Part shown: positions 16,135 through 24,092 of the stretch, in pieces | Layout: every line of letters begins with the position of its first letter | Position numbering within the stretch: the first letter of the stretch is position 1 | NCBI GenBank assembly: GCA_002435335.1 | Contig: DJMI01000101.1 | Span: forward strand, 3,904-31,274 | Reading direction: 5' to 3' | DNA: 27,371 nt | From: Nitrosomonas sp. UBA6494 | GTDB lineage: Bacteria > Pseudomonadota > Gammaproteobacteria > Burkholderiales > Nitrosomonadaceae | The notes under the pieces: model-generated | Databases searched by the model: none | The model's input: only the letters and a program-made list of their open reading frames with translations | Told to the model about the DNA's origin: nothing | Position numbers and translations under genes: made by a program

Positions 16135-17586
16135 ATGATCCGAAGAACGAAAATCGTTGCCACGCTGGGACCAGCTTCCAGCAATCCCAAAATTCTGGAA
16201 CGCATGATCCGAGCTGGTGTCGATGTCGTTCGGATCAATTTTTCCCACGGCACGCGCGAGCAGCATATCGAATTTGTCGAAATGACGCGATCAATAGCAC
16301 GCGCAGCCGGTGTTACCGTGGGTGTGTTAGCAGACTTGCAAGGCCCGAAAATACGTGTCGGTAAGTTCGAACACGGTAAAATCAGATTGGAAGTAGGCGA
16401 TCAATTTATTCTGGATGCGTTGTGTGAATTGGGTAATCAGGAACGCGTAGGCTTGGATTACAAGGAATTGCCCAACGATCTGGAAGCTGGTGCAACGCTG
16501 ATGCTAGACGATGGTCGCATTGTACTAAGCGTTTCGGAAGTCAGAGGACATCAGGTATTTTGTGTCGTGGTACAAGGTGGTGTACTTTCCAATAATAAAG
16601 GCATCAATCGCAAAGGCGGCGGATTAGGCGCCCCTGCCTTGACCAGTAAAGATTTGGAGGACATTAAAACAGCGGCGGAATTTGGTGCCGATTATCTGGC
16701 AGTATCATTTGTACGTTCCGGTGATGACGTAAGGCAGGCACGCGCCTTATTGCAGGAAGCAGGCGGAAAAGGCATGGTGATGGCAAAAATCGAGCGTTCT
16801 GAAGCGATTCTTGCGCTTGATGATATTCTGGAAGCTTCCGATGCTATCATGGTTGCGCGCGGCGATTTGGCCGTTGAGGTTGGCGATGCAGTGGTTCCGG
16901 CCTTGCAAAAGCGTATGATTCGTTCTGCCAGAGCTAATAACAAAATTGTGGTGACTGCGACGCAAATGATGGAATCGATGATCACCAATCCGATCCCGAC
17001 GCGTGCAGAAGTCTCCGACGTGGCCAATGCCGTGCTCGATGGCACGGATGCCGTGATGTTGTCAGCAGAATCTGCAGCGGGCGAATATCCGGTTGAAGCG
17101 GTGGAAGCCATGGCAAGAGTTTGCTTGGAAGCGGAAAAAGAATATCAGATCAGCCATGATCGTCGCACGTCGAGCATCGCAATGGCGACGATTGAAGAAG
17201 CTATTGCAAGTTCGACCATGTATACCGCCGGTAATTTGCAGATTCGTGCCATAGCCGCATTGACGCAAAGCGGTGTCACTGCTTTGTTAATGTCGCGCCG
17301 AAGCTCCAAAGTACCCATTTTTGCGCTCACCCCGAACGAAGTAACTCGCCAGCGGGTAACGCTGTTTAGAGGGGTATATCCGGTAGAGTTCGGTTTGGGA
17401 TTAAATGACCCAGAGGCAATACTAAATCTGGCGGAACAGGAATTACTTAGCCGCGGTGTAGTACGCCATGGCGATTTCATGATTATGACGATCGGTGAGC
17501 CGGTCGGTAAGACCGGGGGTACTAACACCATGAAAATCATCAAGGTCGGTGAATGGAAATTACGGCAAGGTATTGAAGATCGCTAA
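16135..17586 (+). CDS. pyk: Pyruvate kinase
   Basis: Converts phosphoenolpyruvate and ADP to pyruvate and ATP. The protein is 483 residues, the length of bacterial single-unit PK. The barrel begins RRTKIVATLGPASSNP, followed by VVRINFSHG (substrate Arg33 and Asn35). The B domain is at about 70-170. The active-site helix and loop MAKIERSEA, IMVARGDLAVEVG, TATQMMESMI and PTRAEVSDVANAVLDGTDA are all present. The C-terminal allosteric domain ends with GGTNTMKIIKVGEW. The start lies 14 bases after pgk with no recognisable ribosome site, which suggests translation coupled to pgk. Its presence between pgk and fba means the cluster is not purely a Calvin-cycle set. Confidence 0.96.
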   Translation: MIRRTKIVATLGPASSNPKILERMIRAGVDVVRINFSHGTREQHIEFVEMTRSIARAAGVTVGVLADLQGPKIRVGKFEHGKIRLEVGDQFILDALCELGNQERVGLDYKELPNDLEAGATLMLDDGRIVLSVSEVRGHQVFCVVVQGGVLSNNKGINRKGGGLGAPALTSKDLEDIKTAAEFGADYLAVSFVRSGDDVRQARALLQEAGGKGMVMAKIERSEAILALDDILEASDAIMVARGDLAVEVGDAVVPALQKRMIRSARANNKIVVTATQMMESMITNPIPTRAEVSDVANAVLDGTDAVMLSAESAAGEYPVEAVEAMARVCLEAEKEYQISHDRRTSSIAMATIEEAIASSTMYTAGNLQIRAIAALTQSGVTALLMSRRSSKVPIFALTPNEVTRQRVTLFRGVYPVEFGLGLNDPEAILNLAEQELLSRGVVRHGDFMIMTIGEPVGKTGGTNTMKIIKVGEWKLRQGIEDR

Positions 17587-17683
17587 ACATAGCTTTAAAA
17601 GTTTGCAAGCATTTAGGCAGAATCAAGCAGGAAATCGCTTATACTAATACTAATTTCAAGATAATTTTTTTAAGGAGATCTCT

Positions 17684-18748
17684 ATGGCACTCGTATCACT
17701 CAGACAATTACTCGATCACGCAGCGGAAAACGGTTACGGCTTACCCGCTTTCAATGTCAATAATCTGGAGCAAATTCAAGCCATCATGCAAGCTGCGGAT
17801 GAATGCAACAGCCCCGTCATCATGCAAGGTTCCGCCGGTGCAAGGAAATATGCCGGTGAAGCATTTTTGCGTCATCTGATCGCTGCCGCTGTAGAAGCCT
17901 ATCCGCATATCCCGATCGTTATGCACCAAGATCACGGTGCTTCACCGTCTGTTTGCGTCAATGCGATCCGTAGCGGTTTCTCAAGCGTTATGATGGATGG
18001 CTCCTTGCAGGCCGATGCCAAAACACCATCAACCTATGAATACAACGTTAACGTGACCGCTGATGTCGTGAATATCGCTCACTCTGTTGGCGTATCGGTT
18101 GAAGGCGAATTGGGTTGTCTCGGTTCTCTAGAATCCGGTATGGGTGAAGCTGAAGACGGACATGGTGCCGAAGGCAAATTGTCGCACGATCAATTATTGA
18201 CCGATCCGGAAGAAGCCGCCGACTTCGTGCGAAAAACCGGCGTCGATGCACTGGCTATCGCCATCGGCACATCGCATGGCGCATATAAATTTACCCGCAA
18301 ACCGACCGGCGATATTTTAGCGATCCAGCGCATCAAAGAAATTCATGCGCGCATCCCGAATACCCACTTAGTTATGCACGGGTCAAGCTCAGTACCGCAA
18401 GAATGGCTCGACATTATTCGCAAATTTGGCGGCGACATTAAGGAAACCTACGGCGTACCGGTAGAAGAAATTCAAGAAGGCATCAAATACGGCGTGCGTA
18501 AGGTCAACATCGATACCGACATCCGTTTGGCGATGACCGGTGCGATCCGCCGCAGCCTGGAAACCGATAAAAGCAATTTCGATCCGCGTAAATTCCTGAA
18601 AGAAGCAACTGCCGCTGCGAAAGAAATTTGTAAAGCGCGTTTTGAAGCATTCGGTTGCGCAGGACAAGCTGGAAAGATCAAACCTATTTCACTGGAAGAT
18701 ATGGCAAATCGCTATACCAAAGGTGAATTGAACGCGATCATTAAGTAA
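17684..18748 (+). CDS. fba: Class II fructose-bisphosphate aldolase (Calvin-cycle subtype)
   Basis: Zinc-dependent aldolase joining dihydroxyacetone phosphate with glyceraldehyde-3-phosphate. Relatives of this longer type IIB subtype also make sedoheptulose-1,7-bisphosphate in the Calvin cycle (called cbbA or cfxA in autotrophs). The protein is 354 residues. Metal and substrate motifs are VMHQDHG, VEGELGCLGSLESGMG, IAIGTSHGAYK, LVMHGSSSVP and VRKVNIDTDIRLAMTG. The C-terminus FEAFGCAGQAGKIKPI matches the subtype. A strong AAGGAG ribosome site precedes the ATG, and a TATACT sequence at 17640-17645 could be a -10 element without a convincing -35. It is last in the tkt cluster and ends ahead of a strong terminator. 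Confidence 0.95.
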   Translation: MALVSLRQLLDHAAENGYGLPAFNVNNLEQIQAIMQAADECNSPVIMQGSAGARKYAGEAFLRHLIAAAVEAYPHIPIVMHQDHGASPSVCVNAIRSGFSSVMMDGSLQADAKTPSTYEYNVNVTADVVNIAHSVGVSVEGELGCLGSLESGMGEAEDGHGAEGKLSHDQLLTDPEEAADFVRKTGVDALAIAIGTSHGAYKFTRKPTGDILAIQRIKEIHARIPNTHLVMHGSSSVPQEWLDIIRKFGGDIKETYGVPVEEIQEGIKYGVRKVNIDTDIRLAMTGAIRRSLETDKSNFDPRKFLKEATAAAKEICKARFEAFGCAGQAGKIKPISLEDMANRYTKGELNAIIK

Positions 18749-18780
18749 TTTTAATTTGCGTTTTTTACTTAATAAAACAT

Positions 18781-18819
18781 AAAAACAGGCCGTACCAATC
18801 GTACGGCCTGTTTTGTTTT
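18781..18819. terminator. Bidirectional intrinsic terminator between fba and the mazG-like gene
   Basis: A perfect 14-bp stem (AAAACAGGCCGTAC at 18782-18795, its reverse complement at 18801-18814) with loop CAATC. T-rich DNA follows on the plus strand and A-rich DNA precedes it, so it works in both directions. It separates the convergent carbon cluster and the lptF-lptG operon. Confidence 0.9.
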
Positions 18820-18843
18820 GACGCATTGAAAAAAAAGGAAAGC

Positions 18844-19173
18844 CTATAATTCCGTGTATTTCTTAGCACTCCCCTTTGATTTTTCTACCGGATATTTCAA
18901 GGCATTTTTCTCCATCTTTTCCAAGACGATCTGCTTTACGTCCAATCCATATTTGTCGGCGAGCAGCAAAGCAAACGTCATCACATCTGCCAGTTCTTCT
19001 TTCACACAATCGATATCCGCCTGCTCCGGCGTTTTCCATAAAAAAGCTTCGAGCAATTCCCCAGCCTCGATATTCAACGCCAAAGCCAGATCCTTGGCAT
19101 TATGAAACTGCGCCCAATCGCGCTCGTCGCGGAATTGACGCAAAATTTCAGTGAGTTGTTCGATATCGTTCAA
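18844..19173 (-). CDS. MazG-like nucleotide pyrophosphohydrolase
   Basis: Predicted house-cleaning NTP pyrophosphatase of the all-alpha MazG/RS21-C6 (DCTPP1-like) superfamily, which hydrolyses (d)NTPs to the monophosphate, often dCTP analogues. About 109 residues from a TTG at 19173, giving the family-like N-terminus NDIEQLTEILRQFRDERDW. A TTG at 19200 is equally possible, and neither has a ribosome site. The metal-binding pattern is visible as EAGELLEAF and EELADV separated by about 20 residues, preceded by the substrate-contacting FHNAKDLALAL segment. It is the last gene on the minus strand after lptG, about 120 bases away, and faces fba across a shared terminator. The substrate cannot be fixed from sequence. 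Confidence 0.85.
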   Translation of the reverse strand: MNDIEQLTEILRQFRDERDWAQFHNAKDLALALNIEAGELLEAFLWKTPEQADIDCVKEELADVMTFALLLADKYGLDVKQIVLEKMEKNALKYPVEKSKGSAKKYTEL

Positions 19174-19294
19174 TTGAAGTAGTTTTAATAGTGATAACAA
19201 GTAGTAAGCGATGAATTCTATTTGCAGACGGTATCAATATGCTCGGCGCTTCCCGCTTATATTCAATTCAGATGGGAAAATGAGTGCAGAACTC

Positions 19295-20356
19295 CTAGAA
19301 AGTCCGGCGCAACCACGCTAACGCTAACATGCTCATGATCAATCCGGGTGTCAATGCAACCATTGCCGGATTAAAGTGCAAAATAAGACCGGTATTGGCA
19401 ATGATTTGATCGAGAAGATACACTGCAATACCTATCAGTGCGGCAAGAACCAATTTATTGCTCAGTCCACTGCGAATCGAACCGAATACAAACGGGATCG
19501 AAAGCAACAACATCGCAACTGACATCAATGCGCTACCTGCTTTACGCCACAGCGCCAAAGCATATGAATCCGACTCCTGGCCGGTGCTACGCAGAAATTC
19601 CACATGCCGGTACAATTCCAATGGCGACAAGCTTTCCGGCGGCTTGGTCAGTGTTGCGATATCATCGGGATGGACAAACGAATGCCAACGTAGCACATCG
19701 ATACGCTCAGGTATGATTTGATCTCCGTTGAATGTTCTGACGACAACTTGCTGCAATTCCCAGATTTCATCGTCAATGACTTCTGCAAACTGTGCCAAAG
19801 TATGCGATTGCAAAAAACCCGCATCATCCAAATGCAGTATTTCAATATCGGCAGCTCTCCTAGGATTGACAATCTGACCGATGCGCAAAATATTTTTTTC
19901 GTTACGCGTCCAAATTCCGAGATTTTTTCCTAATTCGACGGTAAGCTCCAATGCATTGGCTCGATAAGTAAAGGCCTGTTGCTGCAATTGCGGCGCGACG
20001 AATTGCTCCAGTATCGCAACGCCGATCAATAACACCACTCCGACACTGAGGGGAGCAAGACTGATGCGTGTCGGCGACAAACCGGCCACTCGCATTGCAA
20101 TCAATTCCGAATGCACGGCCAGTTTCCCCAATGCAATCACGGTTCCGAGTAGCGTCACAAAAGGCGCGATTTGAATAAATCTGCGCGGTAATAGCAATGC
20201 CGTGTAATAAAAAGCATCTTTTGCACGATAAGTCCCTTTGCCGACATCGTCCAATTGATCCAGCAAATCGAAGAAACTGAACAACGGCAGCAAGATTGCC
20301 GTAGCAATCGCAAAACCGATCAATACCTGGTATATGATATAGCGGTAAAGGATCAT
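19295..20356 (-). CDS. lptG: LPS export permease LptG
   Basis: Inner-membrane component of the LptB2FG transporter, which extracts lipopolysaccharide from the inner membrane and feeds the Lpt bridge. The protein is 353 residues. It has the YjgP/YjgQ architecture: membrane helices near residues 10-30, 55-80 and 100-120, a periplasmic beta-jellyroll domain at about 135-265, and C-terminal helices near 270-350. The ELIAMRVAGLSPTRIS segment is the cytoplasmic coupling helix typical of LptF/G. It overlaps the lptF stop by 4 bases (ATGA), so translation is coupled. The LptG assignment rather than LptF rests on the MILYRYIIYQVLIG N-terminus and its second position in the pair. Confidence 0.93.
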   Translation of the reverse strand: MILYRYIIYQVLIGFAIATAILLPLFSFFDLLDQLDDVGKGTYRAKDAFYYTALLLPRRFIQIAPFVTLLGTVIALGKLAVHSELIAMRVAGLSPTRISLAPLSVGVVLLIGVAILEQFVAPQLQQQAFTYRANALELTVELGKNLGIWTRNEKNILRIGQIVNPRRAADIEILHLDDAGFLQSHTLAQFAEVIDDEIWELQQVVVRTFNGDQIIPERIDVLRWHSFVHPDDIATLTKPPESLSPLELYRHVEFLRSTGQESDSYALALWRKAGSALMSVAMLLLSIPFVFGSIRSGLSNKLVLAALIGIAVYLLDQIIANTGLILHFNPAMVALTPGLIMSMLALAWLRRTF

Positions 20357-21435
20357 GCTGGTTGTCGTTTTTTCCAGTTATTTCTGATGATCAATGCATA
20401 AATACCGAGTGCCGATAACATCAATGCATCCAACCACCAAACACCCGGAATACTGGCGACAACGCCCTGCTCGACCCAGGTTTTCGCCAAACCGCTGAGA
20501 TTATAATAAGCAGCGAAAACCAGTGCAGCCAATAAATAGGTTCGTTCGGTTTTATCTTGCCGTGGCGTCGAGCGTATGAAAGTCACTGCTATTAGAGCCA
20601 ACAAAATTGTGCCCAGCGGTCGAGAAATGCGCCATTGCAATTCCGCAATATCCCGTGATTGATCAGATTCCCACAAAGTGCGGGTAGCAGCAGCCTTACG
20701 CCGGTAGTTCATGACATAATCGTTATCGATGTAGTAAATCATTTTTTCAAACTGAATTCGATCATCCACGGAAACCGCATTGCTTAATTGATAAACCATG
20801 CCGTCGGTTAACAAAATATGCGGTCTTGGTTCATCCGCAGTCGGTTGAATTTGTTTTGCTTGTTTAGCAAAAACGATTTCGCTGCTATCCGGTTTTTTGA
20901 TGAAATGAAAAATGTTGTGCATTTGTCTGTCGATTTCATCTTTGCTACGTACATAAACGATGCGCCCGGTTTTCTCGCTACCGTAAAACCGTCCGGCCTG
21001 AAAACGATTGGTATTCAAATCCGCTTCTGCTTGCGCATCGAGCAGATAACTTTCGCCATATGCCCAAGGACGAACATAAGACGACAAAGTGCCGCTTAAA
21101 ATGCCTATCGGTATCGCAACGATCAATACCATCAGCACAATACGCTCACCGCTGATGCCGCTCGCTCGCATGACATTCAGTTCATGATCTTTGTTAAGTC
21201 GCCCCAAACCGATAATAACCGAAATATACAGTGCGATCGGTATCAACACTTCCAAAGCAATCACTGTCTTCAGAAATACCAGTTTAGCCAGTGCAGCGAT
21301 ACCCAAGGTTTCAGTAATCGCGCCCGCTAAAAGACGGGCACTGCTGAAACTGGCAAACAAGCCTACCAGTATCAAAAGTACCACCGCGAACGGCAGCATG
21401 ATTTCCCGTGCAATGTAGCGATCGATGAGCTTCAT
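20353..21435 (-). CDS. lptF: LPS export permease LptF
   Basis: Partner of LptG in the inner-membrane LPS extractor. The protein is 360 residues. The N-terminus LIDRYIAREIMLPF is characteristic of LptF. Membrane helices lie near 15-35, 55-80 and 98-120, a periplasmic domain at about 130-265, and helices near 270-350. The coupling-helix segment ELNVMRASGISGERIV is present. It overlaps the preceding nucleotidyltransferase stop by 4 bases and lptG by 4 bases. In many betaproteobacteria lptFG face pepA; here the genes upstream are a nucleotidyltransferase and a GNAT-like gene on the same strand, suggesting a combined envelope operon. Confidence 0.94.
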   Translation of the reverse strand: MKLIDRYIAREIMLPFAVVLLILVGLFASFSSARLLAGAITETLGIAALAKLVFLKTVIALEVLIPIALYISVIIGLGRLNKDHELNVMRASGISGERIVLMVLIVAIPIGILSGTLSSYVRPWAYGESYLLDAQAEADLNTNRFQAGRFYGSEKTGRIVYVRSKDEIDRQMHNIFHFIKKPDSSEIVFAKQAKQIQPTADEPRPHILLTDGMVYQLSNAVSVDDRIQFEKMIYYIDNDYVMNYRRKAAATRTLWESDQSRDIAELQWRISRPLGTILLALIAVTFIRSTPRQDKTERTYLLAALVFAAYYNLSGLAKTWVEQGVVASIPGVWWLDALMLSALGIYALIIRNNWKKRQPA

Positions 21436-22241
21436 GAATCCGCTTTAATGATCGATTCAACCAACTTTAAATCTTCAACTTTGTCGACGTCGATACCGGC
21501 ACGGGGATCGTCAAGAACCACTGCAGCGATGTCGACCCCCGCTTTCTCCGAAACCGCCGCCAAAGCCTGCCGCAAGGTCAATGTACCCAACAAATAGCGC
21601 CAAACCGTCTTGAAACCGAGAACCTTCGCTATAAGCCGCCACGGACGCTTACGCAACGCTTCGGCTTGCCGCCAGAATCCGATCAACGATCGACCTTGCG
21701 GTTTGAAAACAAACAAATTACAACCACAAAATCCCCCGTCACTCAAGCGAACTACCGTGCGTTTCGATTGCGGAAATGCAGCCGCAATCGTTTGCAATTC
21801 GACCGTGCCGACAATTGCATCACCCGACACGATCGATGACTGCTGTAAAAATTTATTAATCAAGGAAGAAGTAAGTAGTGCATGATCCGCCGTCGTCAAA
21901 AGTACCGGCATATCATTGGGCACCAAACCAACGCCACTGTCGGCACTACGACTAGGTGAATCCAAGTTACGCGTCCATTTCACTTGCCCCGAAGCAATAC
22001 GTTGTTTCAATTCCGGGCACTGGTCGTGCAGAGATTGGGGAGGACCGCACAAAATGATGGTAGCGATTTGTTCGCAGCCGCTCAATGCATCTAAGACACG
22101 AATAATCATCGGAATACCCCCAACCGGGGCAAAAGCTTTACATGCGGCACCCGTATATTGAGTAATCGGATCTTTGCCAGTACGATCCGCCGCAAGCACC
22201 ACCGCGGCATACTTCGGCATTGAATCAACTTCAACACTCAC
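21432..22241 (-). CDS. MobA-like NTP transferase domain protein
   Basis: Predicted nucleotidyltransferase with a GT-A-like fold, 269 residues. The N-terminus AAVVLAADRTGKDP is an altered form of the usual LAAG-rich nucleotide loop, followed by ACKAFAPVGGIPMIIRVLDAL, where the Lys matches the catalytic Lys of NTP_transf_3 proteins. A metal-binding Asp is probable in LLTTADHALL. The substrate is unknown. Cytidylyl transfer to a sugar or polyol phosphate and molybdopterin guanylyl transfer are both conceivable; the altered loop argues against true MobA. The GTG start at 22241 overlaps the preceding stop by 4 bases (GTGA), and an ATG at 22220 is the alternative. It overlaps lptF by 4 bases, so a role in envelope lipid or glycan synthesis is plausible (inference). 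Confidence 0.75.
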   Translation of the reverse strand: MSVEVDSMPKYAAVVLAADRTGKDPITQYTGAACKAFAPVGGIPMIIRVLDALSGCEQIATIILCGPPQSLHDQCPELKQRIASGQVKWTRNLDSPSRSADSGVGLVPNDMPVLLTTADHALLTSSLINKFLQQSSIVSGDAIVGTVELQTIAAAFPQSKRTVVRLSDGGFCGCNLFVFKPQGRSLIGFWRQAEALRKRPWRLIAKVLGFKTVWRYLLGTLTLRQALAAVSEKAGVDIAAVVLDDPRAGIDVDKVEDLKLVESIIKADS

Positions 22242-23389
22242 AGCGTTTTTCCAAAAATGCGGTAACGCTTATAGGGTTCACTGCCGATTTTATCCAAGAT
22301 GTGACGCATCGCGACATTGTCTTCCAAGATCCAAGACATTTCGACTTCCCTGATGCCGCGAGCCAAACCGGCTTTGCGTGGTGCATCGATAACCATAGCG
22401 GCTAATGCGATACCGACCGGGGTATTCTGATACTTTTTGCGAACTCCCATCAATGGTATGCGGCCGGTGCTGATTTCACGATTGCGGATTTTTTTTATCA
22501 GTTTCAGCCAACCGAACGGAAACAGGCTGCCGTTGAGTTCCATCAGCACTTCATTGAGATTTGGCAAGCCAACCATGAAGGCAGCCGGTTTGCCATCCAC
22601 TTCGGCGATTTGAATATAGTCATCCGGTAATAACAAACGCAAACTGCTGCCCAATTCTGCAAATTCCTCCTGCGTAAACGGAATGAAGCCCCAATTTTCA
22701 GACCAGGCATCGTTAAAAATATCACGGAGAATTTCCATCTCTGCATCAAATTGATCACGTCGTAACGTGCGCAACGTAATCTGCGATGAAAATCTCTTGA
22801 TTATCGTCTTCATCACAGGTGGAAACTCAAAATCAACTTTGATCTTAAAAGCCAACAAGTCCTTCTGTGGAAGATAACCTTGCTCCTCCAGCAATCGGCT
22901 GTACCAACGTGCCGTATGCGGCATCATGATCATCGGAGGAGTATCGAATCCATCGACCAGAAATCCGCATTCCTGATTGATCGAAAGATTGAAAGGGCCG
23001 TTGATATGGCGGATCTCCCGCGAAGCAAGCCAAGCTTCCGCATGCAGTATCAATGCGGCAAAAACTTCAGAATCGTCGATACACTCCAACAAACCGAAGT
23101 GCCCTCTATCCTTACCGTAACGCTCCTGATGCAATGAATCGATTTGCGCGCTGATTCGTCCGACAGGCTGATCGCCCTGATAAGCAACCCAAGCCTGCCA
23201 TTCGCCATGCTTGAAGAAGGGATTATAGCGAGAAAATTGAAAGCGCCGCTCCAACCGCAACGGCGGTACCCACATAGGATCATGCGCATAAACATGCCAA
23301 GGCACATCGATAAATTTTCCCATGTCGCGATACGTCATTACCGGACGCACCGTCACTTTGGAACCAACCGTTTTATCGTGCTTAGTCAT
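22238..23389 (-). CDS. GNAT-superfamily-like protein
   Basis: About 383 residues from the ATG at 23389; a TTG at 23440 would add 17. The N-terminal part (VTVRPVMTYRDMGKFIDVP, HDPMWVPPL, VGRISAQID) and the region near 240-350 read like the acyl-CoA N-acyltransferase fold, possibly as two tandem GNAT-like halves. The sequence INGPFNLSINQECGFLVDGF is distinctive and suggests a conserved uncharacterised family rather than a named acetyltransferase. No signal peptide or membrane segment was seen. It lies upstream of the MobA-like gene with a 4-base overlap and of lptF-lptG, so a role in modifying an envelope precursor is possible but unproven. The acceptor substrate is unknown. Confidence 0.7.
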   Translation of the reverse strand: MTKHDKTVGSKVTVRPVMTYRDMGKFIDVPWHVYAHDPMWVPPLRLERRFQFSRYNPFFKHGEWQAWVAYQGDQPVGRISAQIDSLHQERYGKDRGHFGLLECIDDSEVFAALILHAEAWLASREIRHINGPFNLSINQECGFLVDGFDTPPMIMMPHTARWYSRLLEEQGYLPQKDLLAFKIKVDFEFPPVMKTIIKRFSSQITLRTLRRDQFDAEMEILRDIFNDAWSENWGFIPFTQEEFAELGSSLRLLLPDDYIQIAEVDGKPAAFMVGLPNLNEVLMELNGSLFPFGWLKLIKKIRNREISTGRIPLMGVRKKYQNTPVGIALAAMVIDAPRKAGLARGIREVEMSWILEDNVAMRHILDKIGSEPYKRYRIFGKTL

Positions 23390-23450
23390 GGATGATGTGA
23401 ATGTCGGCAATGATCGAAGCACTACCGTCAACTGCTGCAACGAAAAACAA

Positions 23451-23924
23451 TTATTTGAATTCCGTATGCCTGAGCAATTTCGTTACCAGTTCATGAAAAA
23501 CCACTTTCGGATCAGGTTCCTGACTGGGAGTTTGGTTAGGTTCGATTGATGCTTGTTCAAACGCGGCGATTTTTTCATCGCTGATGGTGCGACAAAAGTC
23601 GCGAAAATTATTCCAATCAGTATTGTAGCTCAGCAAGTTTTTTTGCGGCACAAACAAACGCAGTACTTCGAAATTCTGATACATTTCAGGTAAACGTGCG
23701 GTCAAATAAGTATTGATATCTTTCGGCCAGCGCTTGTGTTGCGGATACATATCGGCAAATTCTATTTCGATCGTATAGCGAAAGCTTTCCACGGCCATAT
23801 CGCGGCGCCTGCGGTTAACGATATCTACCATAACCGCCGCTATCCCCAACAAGCCGAATATTATAAATGGCCATAGCGGCACAGTTTCAAAATAAACAGC
23901 AATTTGATTTATAATTTCGTCCAA
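23451..23924 (-). CDS. Small single-pass membrane protein, unknown function
   Basis: 157 residues from a TTG start at 23924 preceded by AGAGGCGAC, a reasonable ribosome site at five-base spacing. One strong membrane helix at about 17-38 (PFIIFGLLGIAAVMVDIV) is followed by NRRRRD, so the positive-inside rule puts the N-terminus outside and the remaining 115 residues in the cytoplasm. The soluble part has no motif that I recognise; residues near 125-140 are Pro/Gln/Glu-rich. It is first in the run leading to the GNAT-like gene (61 bases on), the MobA-like gene, lptF and lptG. I do not recognise a family. Confidence 0.65.
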   Translation of the reverse strand: MDEIINQIAVYFETVPLWPFIIFGLLGIAAVMVDIVNRRRRDMAVESFRYTIEIEFADMYPQHKRWPKDINTYLTARLPEMYQNFEVLRLFVPQKNLLSYNTDWNNFRDFCRTISDEKIAAFEQASIEPNQTPSQEPDPKVVFHELVTKLLRHTEFK

Positions 23925-24040
23925 AGTCGCCTCTATTTAGTGATTTTTAAACAAAGCAATTTTCCTACTTAGCGCGGTATCTTGCCATAGTAAAGCACCT
24001 GGATCAACCGTACCTATTAACACTCCGCTTCCAGCCTCGA

Positions 24041-24068
24041 TTGTATCCACATAATTGCTAAAAATAAT
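24041..24068 (+). promoter_or_regulatory. Weak candidate promoter for the YiiX-like gene
   Basis: TTGTAT (24041-24046), a 16-base spacer and AATAAT (24063-24068) precede an AAGGA ribosome site and the ATG at 24093. The rest of the 168-base divergent space from 23925 shows no other clear element. Confidence 0.3.
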
Positions 24069-24092
24069 CCGCTTTGATCGTAAGGAAAAACC

